Assembly: GCA_020073145.1 (NCBI GenBank)
Contig: JAIQFS010000012.1
Coordinates: forward strand, 1-64,000
Length of the DNA stretch: 64,000 nucleotides
Reading direction: 5' to 3'
From: Terriglobia bacterium
GTDB lineage: Bacteria > Acidobacteriota > Terriglobia > Bryobacterales > Bryobacteraceae
Part shown: piece after piece, positions 17,674 to 24,290 of the stretch
How positions within the stretch are numbered: position 1 is the stretch's first letter
Layout: the number at the start of each line of letters is the position of its first letter
Program-made: the position numbers and the translations under genes
The notes under the pieces: generated by a model
Databases searched by the model: none
What the model was told of the DNA's origin: nothing
Seen by the model: only the letters and a program-made list of their open reading frames with translations

Positions 17674-17690
17674 CCCCCCAAATGGGGGGG
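17674..17690 (+). terminator. Possible terminator hairpin without T-run
   Basis: CCCCCC-AAAT-GGGGGG forms a very stable short hairpin 16 bases after the small membrane protein's stop. The lack of a T-run makes intrinsic termination uncertain. Confidence 0.4.
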
Positions 17691-17753
17691 ATGGGAAGGT
17701 GCCCGCATAAGACCTCTTGCTGCGAAGCGGCATTTCGGATACTTTTGCTCTAA

Positions 17754-18212
17754 ATGATCAAGAGTGAATCGAGCCGCGTTACAGTCCTTTCGGTGGGGCC
17801 GATCGACGAACACCAGATCGCCCTTGCCGAGATCTTCTGCCAGTCGACCTGGGGCATGTGTCCCGGTACCCAATGGAACCTGGAGTTCTGTTCGACGCTG
17901 GAGGCCTCGCTGCCGGTGTTGCGGGACGTCCATGTTCCGATTGTGGTTTGCGATGGAGACACGGCCGCGGCGGGATGGCGGGAGTTGTTGGAGCGCGTGG
18001 CGCGGGAGTCGAATCCGCCGCTGATCATTGTGACGTCGCGGCTGGCGGACAACCGCTTGTGGGCGGAAGCGCTGAACCTAGGAGCGCACGATGTGCTAGC
18101 CAAGCCGTATGACGCGGCCGAAGTCAGCCGCGTACTGAGCCAAGCGTGGCTGCGCTGGGCGCGGGAGGGCGCGCGCTCCGAGATGGCCGGCTGCATGGCA
18201 GTGCCGGCCTAG
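17754..18212 (+). CDS. Stand-alone receiver-domain protein
   Basis: A 152-residue protein with a single REC-like fold: LSVGPIDEHQIALAEIF, PIVVCDGDTAAAGW (candidate phospho-acceptor Asp), PPLIIVTSRLADN, and LGAHDVLAKPYDAAEV with the conserved Lys. No DNA-binding or enzymatic output domain follows. The first acidic pair is weak (PIDEHQ). It could act as a phosphate sink, an adaptor or a partner of the nearby hybrid kinase. GATACT (17738-17743) ends 10 bases before the ATG and no Shine-Dalgarno is seen. Confidence 0.8.
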   Translation: MIKSESSRVTVLSVGPIDEHQIALAEIFCQSTWGMCPGTQWNLEFCSTLEASLPVLRDVHVPIVVCDGDTAAAGWRELLERVARESNPPLIIVTSRLADNRLWAEALNLGAHDVLAKPYDAAEVSRVLSQAWLRWAREGARSEMAGCMAVPA

Positions 18213-18223
18213 GCTGACGCCGC

Positions 18224-19363
18224 CTATTCCAGCACGTGGATGTTGCGGGCGGCGCACATTTCTTTCAAGACGCTGGGCCAGACGGTGACGCTGACTTCGC
18301 CGAGGTGCGCTTTGCGGAGGAGCAGCATCAGGGTGCGGGATTGGCCGATGCCGCCGCCGATGCTGAGCGGGATTTGCTCCTTCACGATCGCCTGGTGATA
18401 GGGGAATTTGAGGAAATCCAGCTGGCCGGTGAGCTCGAGCTGCTGGCGCAGGGTGGCCGCGTTGACGCGAATGCCCATGGAGGTCAGCTCATGGCGGCGC
18501 TGGGTCACCGGGTTCCAGACCAGGATGTCGCCGTTCAAACCATGGGTGGGCCGGCCGACGTCGGAGCGAGTTTCGGTCACCCAATCGTCATAGTCGGCGG
18601 CGCGCATCTCGTGCGGGTAGCCATCCTTCAGAGTCCAGCCGATGCCGATGATGAAGACCGCGGGATATTTTTGCAGGATGGCGGTCTCGCGCTGCTTGCG
18701 CGGGAGATCGGGATACATATCGAGCAGGTCTTCGGCGTGAAGGAAGATGAGGTCTTCGGGCAGGCTGGGGTAGCGCGACTCGGCGAGCTTGGGGAAGAGC
18801 CGGAGCAGGTGGCGCTCGGCGCCGACCAGGACCTGCCAGATGGCGCGGACGGTGGCCTTCAGGTAATCGAGATTGCGCTGGTCCGCGGTAATGGCTTTCT
18901 CCCAGTCCCATTGATCGACGTAGGCGCTGTGGTCATGGTCGAGGAAATAGTCTTTGCGGACGGCACGCATGTCGGTGCAGAGGCCCTCGCCCGGGGCCAT
19001 GCCGAAGCGCTGCAAGGCCACGCGCTTCCACTTCGTGGCGGCCTGGACGACCTGGGCGTCGACGGGATGTTTGCCGTGATCGTTGGAAATATGGAATTGG
19101 ACGGGGGTGCGGGAGCCATCGCGGTCCAGGTAATCGTTGACACCGCTTTCGACATCGACGATGAGGGGAACCGTCACCATCATTAAGTTGAGCTTCTTGC
19201 AGAGGTTCTCTTCGATGTAAGTTTTGGCCGCAAAAATGGCGTGCTGGGTGTCTTTGGGGTTCAGCAGCGGCTGATAATCGCGTGGAAGAATCTTCTCCAG
19301 TTCGGTATAGTCGCCGATGCCGGGTCCGGCGAGGTCGGCTTTCTTTTCCATGACGGTAGACAC
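18224..19363 (-). CDS. asnA: Aspartate-ammonia ligase (asparagine synthetase A)
   Basis: A 379-residue cytoplasmic enzyme that makes asparagine from aspartate, ammonia and ATP, related in fold to class II aminoacyl-tRNA synthetases. Diagnostic stretches are present: KWKRVALQRFGMAPGEGLCTDM, YVDQWDWEK, VFIIGIGWTLKDG, APDYDDW-like (AADYDDW), GLNGDILVWNP, LTSMGIRVNA, and IPLSIGGGIGQSR (motif 3). It is about 50 residues longer than the E. coli protein, partly N-terminal. GTG 19363 has AAGGAG at 9 bases; ATG 19351 is the alternative. It follows the EF-P paralogue by 20 bases in one operon. Confidence 0.95.
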   Translation of the reverse strand: MSTVMEKKADLAGPGIGDYTELEKILPRDYQPLLNPKDTQHAIFAAKTYIEENLCKKLNLMMVTVPLIVDVESGVNDYLDRDGSRTPVQFHISNDHGKHPVDAQVVQAATKWKRVALQRFGMAPGEGLCTDMRAVRKDYFLDHDHSAYVDQWDWEKAITADQRNLDYLKATVRAIWQVLVGAERHLLRLFPKLAESRYPSLPEDLIFLHAEDLLDMYPDLPRKQRETAILQKYPAVFIIGIGWTLKDGYPHEMRAADYDDWVTETRSDVGRPTHGLNGDILVWNPVTQRRHELTSMGIRVNAATLRQQLELTGQLDFLKFPYHQAIVKEQIPLSIGGGIGQSRTLMLLLRKAHLGEVSVTVWPSVLKEMCAARNIHVLE

Positions 19364-19383
19364 GATGAGGAGCTCCTTTGGGC

Positions 19384-19962
19384 CTACGCGTGTTTGGCTC
19401 TGGTTTCGGCGCGGGCCATGTATTTCATGCTTTCGACGTGGAGACGGATGAGGTCGCCGGTCTTCACAAACTGCGGCACCAGGACTTCGATGCCGTTCTC
19501 CAGCCGGGCCGGCTTGAAGTTGGTGTCGGACTGCTGATGCAGCGGAGGCGCGGTGCCGGTGACTTTGACCTCCAGCACGTCCGGGAAGACGACGTTCACG
19601 GGACGGCCGTCCAGGAATTCAATGGAGAGCTTCATGCCCGGAAGCAGAAGGCTGGCGCGCGGGCCGATGGTTTCGCGAGGGAGTTCGGTCTGCTCATATG
19701 TGTCGGGGTGCATGAAGCAGCACTGGCCGCCATCCATGTAGAGGAACTCGAGCGTCTGCCGGTCGAGGGAAACCTCTTGCACCTTCAGTTCCGAGCGGAA
19801 ACTGTAATCGCGCAGAGTGCCGGTGCTGAGATTCTGCAGGTGCGAATGGGTGACGCCGCCCATCTTGCCCTGACCGGGGTGATAGTCGACGGAGATGACA
19901 CGGTAGGTCTGGCCTTCGAAGGCGATGGCCATTCCGGAGCGAATTTGCGACGCCAGAATCAT
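19384..19962 (-). CDS. efp: Elongation factor P family protein with atypical tip loop
   Basis: A 192-residue protein of normal EF-P length that relieves ribosome stalling at consecutive prolines. The three-domain pattern is clear: N-terminal KOW-like domain (ILASQIRSGMAIAFEGQTYRVISVDY), middle domain (LEFLYMDGGQCCFMHPDTYEQ), and C-terminal OB domain (FKPARLENGIEVLVPQFVKTGDLIRLHVESMKYMAR). The loop that normally reads PGKGxAF is PGQGKMGG: it gains two residues, and Lys33 falls in register with the modified Lys34 of E. coli. AGGAGG lies close before the ATG. It lies between a proline-rich ORF and asnA. Confidence 0.92.
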   Translation of the reverse strand: MILASQIRSGMAIAFEGQTYRVISVDYHPGQGKMGGVTHSHLQNLSTGTLRDYSFRSELKVQEVSLDRQTLEFLYMDGGQCCFMHPDTYEQTELPRETIGPRASLLLPGMKLSIEFLDGRPVNVVFPDVLEVKVTGTAPPLHQQSDTNFKPARLENGIEVLVPQFVKTGDLIRLHVESMKYMARAETRAKHA

Positions 19963-19997
19963 CTCCCCTCCTTCCTTCGGGCGAAAAACGCGGGCGG

Positions 19998-20171
19998 TCA
20001 GGTAGCGGTTTCCGGGGGCGCGGCCGGCGGTGGAGCCTTCTGATCCTTCCTGCGGGGTGGCGCGACAAAGGGATGGGATGGCGGCTTGGCCGATTGGGGC
20101 GGCCGGTAAGGAACCTTGGTTCGTTCCACCCTCCAGGTGCGGATGACGTGGGGATGACGCGCTTTGTCCAT
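19998..20171 (-). CDS. 57-residue proline-rich ORF upstream of efp (candidate leader peptide)
   Basis: A short ORF with AGGAGG 5 bases before ATG 20171 and a TGA 35 bases before the efp ATG. The product is basic and has 14 prolines in 57 residues, with Pro-Pro at five places (RPPQ, KPPS, APPR, APPPA, APPE), concentrated in the C-terminal two thirds. Pro-Pro and PPP runs are what ribosomes need EF-P to translate. It may therefore be a leader whose translation reports EF-P activity, or simply a small basic protein. I recognise no family. It is the first gene of the efp-asnA operon. Confidence 0.65.
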   Translation of the reverse strand: MDKARHPHVIRTWRVERTKVPYRPPQSAKPPSHPFVAPPRRKDQKAPPPAAPPETAT

Positions 20172-20194
20172 AGGGTCCTCCTGCGCTTCAAAAG

Positions 20195-20208
20195 AGATGT
20201 CTACATCT
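20195..20208. promoter_or_regulatory. Palindrome at the head of the efp operon
   Basis: AGATGT-CT-ACATCT is a perfect 6+2+6 palindrome, about 23 bases upstream of the proline-rich ORF's start and inside an AT-rich patch (20187-20222). TAGAAT/AATAAT sequences on the minus strand just upstream (about 20212-20222) are plausible -10 elements, so the palindrome would sit near the transcription start, a typical operator position. Confidence 0.45.
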
Positions 20209-20361
20209 GTTATTATTCTAGCTCGTTTGCGCGGTGGATCCACGGAGAACCCGGATCCGGGGAGGCGAACGGCCTGGCCAGGTGCCGCCGGCGGGCAAAA
20301 TCCTGCATGATGGAAAGGGAACACTTCCAGTTTCCGGACAAGCTTTCAAAAGGAGAGACGA

Positions 20362-20739
20362 GTGGATCAACAGATGTTCGAAAAAGGGCTGGCCATCCGC
20401 CGCCAGGTGCTGGGCGCCGAGTTTGTGGATAACGCGATCAAGACGGCGGACGATTTCAACCGGCCGCTGCAAGAGCTGGTGACGCAGTATTGCTGGGGAG
20501 AGGTCTGGGGCCGGCCCGGCCTGGACCGCAAGACGCGCAGCCTGATTAATCTGGCCATGATCACGGCGCTCAACCGGCCGCATGAGGTGAAGATGCACAT
20601 CAAGGGCGCGATCAACAACGGGCTGACCAAGAAAGACATCCAGGAAGTGTTCCTGCAGGTGGCCATCTATTGCGGAGTGCCGGCTGCGGTGGACAGCTTC
20701 CGGATTGCGAAGGAAGTGTTTCAGGAGATGGGGATTTGA
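20362..20739 (+). CDS. Carboxymuconolactone decarboxylase (CMD) family protein
   Basis: A 125-residue protein starting at GTG 20362, with AAGGAG at 7 bases. The CMD fold is evident: LQELVTQYCWGEVWGRPGLDRKTRSLINLAMITALNRPHEVKMHIKGAINNGLTKKDIQEVFLQVAIYCGVPAAV. This resembles PcaC-type 4-carboxymuconolactone decarboxylases more than AhpD, because no CxxC peroxidase motif is present. No protocatechuate-pathway neighbours are in the window, so the substrate is open. Divergent from the efp operon. Confidence 0.9.
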   Translation: MDQQMFEKGLAIRRQVLGAEFVDNAIKTADDFNRPLQELVTQYCWGEVWGRPGLDRKTRSLINLAMITALNRPHEVKMHIKGAINNGLTKKDIQEVFLQVAIYCGVPAAVDSFRIAKEVFQEMGI

Positions 20740-20836
20740 ACCGGATCTCCGGGACGAGGATGCCAACCGGAGCCGTTGTCGAGAGGGCGGGACGGGCTCG
20801 AAGCCGGGCTCGGCCCGCAGTCGCTGGCGTGAGCCG

Positions 20837-21808
20837 ATGAGCCCCAGCCTATTTCCATTCGCGGAGTATTGGTGGTTTTACCTGGGGTTTACGGCGCTGA
20901 TCGTGGTGCTGCTGGCCATCGATCTTACCGTGCACCGGGAAGCCCACCGGATTGCCTTCCGTGAGGCCGCGGTTTCGAGCGCACTCTGGATCGCGCTGGC
21001 CATGGGGTTCAATTATGGCCTGTATTGGTTTGCGGCCGGGCGATTTGACGCCGCGACGGCGCGCCAAGTGGGACTCGAATTCCTGGCGGGCTACCTGGTG
21101 GAAAAATCGCTGTCCGTCGACAATCTGTTTGTTTTTGCACTGATCTTTCGATACTTCGCGGTGCCCTCGAAATACCAGCACCGCGTGCTGTTCTATGGGG
21201 TATTGGGCGCGCTGGTGTTTCGGGCCCTGTTCATCGCGGCGGGGGCGGCGATCATCCGGATTCATTGGGTGGTTCTGGCATTCGGCCTTTTCCTGATCTT
21301 CACCGGCATTCGGATGGGGCTGGAGAAAGAAAAAACGATTCGTCCGGAGAGGAACCCGGTGATCCGCCTGGCCCACCGTCTCTTTCCCGTCACGCGCGAG
21401 ATGCACGGCCATCATTTCACGGTGCGGGTTGAAAAACGAATGCACGTGACGCCGCTGCTGATCGTGCTGCTGCTCTTGGAGACGACCGACATTTTGTTCG
21501 CGGTGGATTCGGTGCCGGCGGTGTTTGGCGTGACTAAAGAGCCGCTGATCGTGTACACCTCCAACGTCTTTGCCATTCTGGGGCTGCGGGCGCTGTATTT
21601 CCTGCTGGCTGGGGCCATGGACACGTTTCACATTCTGAAGTACGGGCTGGCGTTTGTGCTGGTGTTCGTTGGGCTGAAGATGGCATGGCTGGACGATCTG
21701 GCAGGCGGCCGGTTTCCGATCGGCATCTCGCTCGGTGTGATCGCCGCCGCGATTGGGTTGTCGATCGTGTTGTCGCTGGCGTTTCCAAAAAAGTCCGCCC
21801 ATTCCTGA
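20837..21808 (+). CDS. TerC family integral membrane protein
   Basis: A 323-residue protein with about nine hydrophobic helices. The signature segments of TerC/Alx-type proteins are present: VEKSLSVDNLFVFALIF, LLLLETTDILFAVDSVPAVFG and FAILGLRALYFLLAG. The family has been linked to metal export (manganese, tellurite resistance). The conserved acidic residues in the membrane (EKSLSVDN, ETTDILFAVD) are kept. ATG 20837 has only a weak ribosome site, and the upstream frame back to 20705 looks non-coding. It probably follows the CMD gene in the same transcript. Confidence 0.92.
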   Translation: MSPSLFPFAEYWWFYLGFTALIVVLLAIDLTVHREAHRIAFREAAVSSALWIALAMGFNYGLYWFAAGRFDAATARQVGLEFLAGYLVEKSLSVDNLFVFALIFRYFAVPSKYQHRVLFYGVLGALVFRALFIAAGAAIIRIHWVVLAFGLFLIFTGIRMGLEKEKTIRPERNPVIRLAHRLFPVTREMHGHHFTVRVEKRMHVTPLLIVLLLLETTDILFAVDSVPAVFGVTKEPLIVYTSNVFAILGLRALYFLLAGAMDTFHILKYGLAFVLVFVGLKMAWLDDLAGGRFPIGISLGVIAAAIGLSIVLSLAFPKKSAHS

Positions 21809-21876
21809 CCGGGTCTCTCGAAATATTTCACAGCCGCTGCCCGAAACACGGACGCGCTGGTATATCATGTACGAAC

Positions 21877-22623
21877 ATGTGGGCTGAACTGGTTGCGGAA
21901 TTTTTCGGGACGATGGTGCTGCTGCTGTTTGGGAACGGCGTAGTGGCGATGACCGTGCTGCTGGGGAATGGCAGCATCCCAGGCGGGAGTTGGACGAACA
22001 TTAATCTCGGATGGGGCCTGGGAGTGACGATGGGCGTTTACGTGGCCGGACGGATCTCGGGCGCCCACATCAACCCGGCGGTGACGCTGGCCGTGGCGGC
22101 GTTTCGTGGATTCCCGTGGCGCAAGGTGATCCCTTACTGGATCGCTCAGGTGCTGGGGGCCTTTTGCGGCGCCGCGGTGGTGTTCTGGGATTTTCTTCCC
22201 GCCTTCCATACCGTGGATCCGGGGCTGAGCAAGACGGCCGGCGTTTTTTCGACGGGAGCCTATCAGGGCCTGGCGGGGCCGTGGCTGCTGGACCAGACGT
22301 TGGGAACGGCGCTGCTGGTCTTCCTGATTTTCGCCCTGATCGACGATCGCAATCAGGCGCCGCAAGCCAACCTGATCCCGGTTCTGATCGGAACGGTGGT
22401 GGTGGCGATCGGCATCTCGTTCGGGATGGACGGCTACGCCATCAACCCGGCGCGCGATTTCGGCCCGCGGCTGTTTACGGTGATTGCCGGATTCAAGAAC
22501 AACGGATTGACCGATGGCAACCTGCTGTTCTGGGTACCCATCGTGGGCCCGCTGGTGGGTGGGCTGATTGGCGGGGCGGCGTATGATTTCGGCGTCCGGA
22601 AACACCTGCCGGCGAAGGCCTGA
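21877..22623 (+). CDS. Aquaglyceroporin of the MIP family (GlpF-like)
   Basis: A 248-residue channel with six membrane helices. Both NPA half-helices are present, GAHINPAVTLAVA and YAINPARDFGPR. The Asp after the second NPAR is the mark of glycerol-conducting members, so glycerol or other small polyols are likely cargo. It starts at ATG 21877 (MWAELVAEFFGTMVLLLFG). TATCAT (21863-21868) ends 8 bases before the ATG and no Shine-Dalgarno is visible. No glycerol kinase gene is adjacent. Confidence 0.93.
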   Translation: MWAELVAEFFGTMVLLLFGNGVVAMTVLLGNGSIPGGSWTNINLGWGLGVTMGVYVAGRISGAHINPAVTLAVAAFRGFPWRKVIPYWIAQVLGAFCGAAVVFWDFLPAFHTVDPGLSKTAGVFSTGAYQGLAGPWLLDQTLGTALLVFLIFALIDDRNQAPQANLIPVLIGTVVVAIGISFGMDGYAINPARDFGPRLFTVIAGFKNNGLTDGNLLFWVPIVGPLVGGLIGGAAYDFGVRKHLPAKA

Positions 22624-22678
22624 ACCCCACTCTCCCGCGACGAAGTTGTTACTGTAGTCGATAGGGAGATCTCACGCC

Positions 22679-23473
22679 TTGAAACGCTCGATCGAATTCT
22701 TCATCGTGGGGGCGGCTGTGTTGGCCGTCCTGCCCTTACTGACCACGCCGGCCGCCGCCCAGGGGCCCGCAGGTACCGGCCGCGAAACCGCCCCGGCTGG
22801 TCCGCCGACGCCGCGACTCCCGGATGGGAAGGTTGATTTCGGAGGCAAAGGCGTGTGGGCGCCCATCTGGGTTTTGGACTGGGCCGACAAAAAGTACGTG
22901 GACCAGGCCGTCGACGTGCCGTTCACCGCGTGGGCCCTCAAGCTGTACCAGGAGCGGCGGGCCAACGATTCCAAGGACGATCCGGAAGGCTATTGTCTGC
23001 CTCCCGGCGTGCCGCGCTACACAGGAACTCCGTATCCATTTCAGTTCCTCCAGATGAAGGACCGGGTGGTGATTCTGTACGAAGGGGCGTCGCACATGTA
23101 CCGGCAGATCTTCATGGATGGCCGGAAGCACACGCCGCCGGACCGGATCAATCCGACGTGGCTGGGGGAATCGATCGGCTGGTGGGAGGGTAACGACACG
23201 CTGGTGGTGGACACGGTGGGATTCAACGGCAGGACCTGGCTGGACTACGTCGGCCACCCGGCGAGCGAAGACCTGCACGTGGTGGAGAAATTCCGGCGGC
23301 CGGATTCACTCACGCTGAAGTATGAGGCCACCATCGAAGATCCGAAAGCCTACACCAAGCCCTGGACCACCAATTTCACAGTGAAGTTCCGGCCGGGCTG
23401 GGACCTGCTGGAATACGTCTGTCTGGAAAACAACAAAGACCTGGGCCATATCGGCACCACGCAGCCGAAGTAG
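22679..23473 (+). CDS. Secreted hypothetical protein, paralogue of the protein at 210-1049
   Basis: A 264-residue exported protein starting at TTG 22679, with GGGAG about 11 bases upstream, and a signal peptide ending PAAAQG. Shared segments with the first gene of the window are MYRQIFMDGRKH, WLGESIGWWEGNDTLVVDTVGFN, RTWLD, TIEDPKAYTKPW and DLLEYVCLEN. Two Cys (EGYCLPPG and EYVCLEN) could form a disulphide. The family is abundant in Solibacter-like genomes as far as I recall, and its function is unknown. Confidence 0.85.
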   Translation: MKRSIEFFIVGAAVLAVLPLLTTPAAAQGPAGTGRETAPAGPPTPRLPDGKVDFGGKGVWAPIWVLDWADKKYVDQAVDVPFTAWALKLYQERRANDSKDDPEGYCLPPGVPRYTGTPYPFQFLQMKDRVVILYEGASHMYRQIFMDGRKHTPPDRINPTWLGESIGWWEGNDTLVVDTVGFNGRTWLDYVGHPASEDLHVVEKFRRPDSLTLKYEATIEDPKAYTKPWTTNFTVKFRPGWDLLEYVCLENNKDLGHIGTTQPK

Positions 23474-23492
23474 GCGGGCGCGGGGCCTACCG

Positions 23493-24200
23493 TCACTTTC
23501 CTGATTCGCTCTGAGGGGTCGGTTCGGGTTTGGCGTTGGAATCGGGCGGGAGCAGGAGCAGCGTCACTCCGTTGGGAATGCCGCGGAGGGTAGAGCCGGC
23601 CGGGAGGGCCAGGGGCTCGCGCAGCAGGAAGGCGTGGGCGAATTGCGGCTTGTAGTTGTCGATCCAGACGAGGGGCACAAGGCTGCCATCGGGCAACTCA
23701 GCCGTGACCTGGAAGTTGGCCTTTTCCGGCACGTGCTGCGGCACCAGTCCGTCGAGGACGAAGCCGCGATGGAGCTGAAAATCGCCATGTGCGGCGATTG
23801 CGCCGTGGCGGGGTTCGAGGCCGGCTGCGGTGGAGAGCCTGGGCTTGGGAAGCGGGTCTTTCTCGTCGCCTTCGGGGACGCCGCCGTCGGTCCAGCTGGT
23901 GACCAGTTCCAACTGTTCCGGCGTGAGGGCCTGGTCATTGCGAAAGTCGCCGAATCCCTTAACGGCGCCCCAGGGCGGCATGCGGCGCGTCAAGACTTCT
24001 TCCTTGATGGCCACGGCCCAGGGACGGGCTTCGGCGTAGGTCAGCAAGGAGAAGGCGGTGCCCCCGTCATGATGGCAGGAGACGCAGCGGTCGTAGAAGA
24101 GGCGGGAAATCTCGCGGTTGAAGGTGATGGGAGTGGTGATGATGTCATGAGCTTCCGCCAGCGCCACCGAGAGGCCGAGTAAGACGAAGACGCGTTTCAT
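23493..24200 (-). CDS. Exported monohaem c-type cytochrome-like protein
   Basis: A 235-residue protein with a signal peptide (MKRVFVLLGLSVALAEA). One haem c site, CVSCHH, at about residue 39-44 follows the typical ISRLFYDRCVSCHHDGGTAFSLLTYAEARPWA context of DUF1587/cytochrome domains found in Acidobacteria and Planctomycetes. MPPWGA provides a possible Met axial ligand. The second half is a beta-rich domain (ELPDGSLVPLVWIDNYKPQFAHAF, LPAGSTLRGIPNG). It is a plausible client of the cytochrome c maturation operon at 57-64 kb. Confidence 0.85.
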   Translation of the reverse strand: MKRVFVLLGLSVALAEAHDIITTPITFNREISRLFYDRCVSCHHDGGTAFSLLTYAEARPWAVAIKEEVLTRRMPPWGAVKGFGDFRNDQALTPEQLELVTSWTDGGVPEGDEKDPLPKPRLSTAAGLEPRHGAIAAHGDFQLHRGFVLDGLVPQHVPEKANFQVTAELPDGSLVPLVWIDNYKPQFAHAFLLREPLALPAGSTLRGIPNGVTLLLLPPDSNAKPEPTPQSESGK

Positions 24201-24263
24201 CGCCGCTTGTTAGTCATGATATCAATTCCCGGGGTGTGGCATGCCCAGAGTGCCGCGCGCCGG

Positions 24264-24282
24264 CGCACGGCGGAGCCGTGCG
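24264..24282 (-). terminator. Stem-loop after the MFS gene
   Basis: CGCACGGC / GCCGTGCG forms an 8-base perfect stem with a 3-base loop, 8 bases beyond the MFS stop codon on the minus strand. It has no T-run, so it is a candidate rather than a proven terminator. Confidence 0.45.
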
Positions 24283-24290
24283 TCACAGGT

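Noticed and set aside
18236-19186. A 316-codon plus-strand frame opposite asnA
   Set aside because: Repeating acidic and Gly-rich pattern produced by reverse-complementing asnA codons; no independent support.
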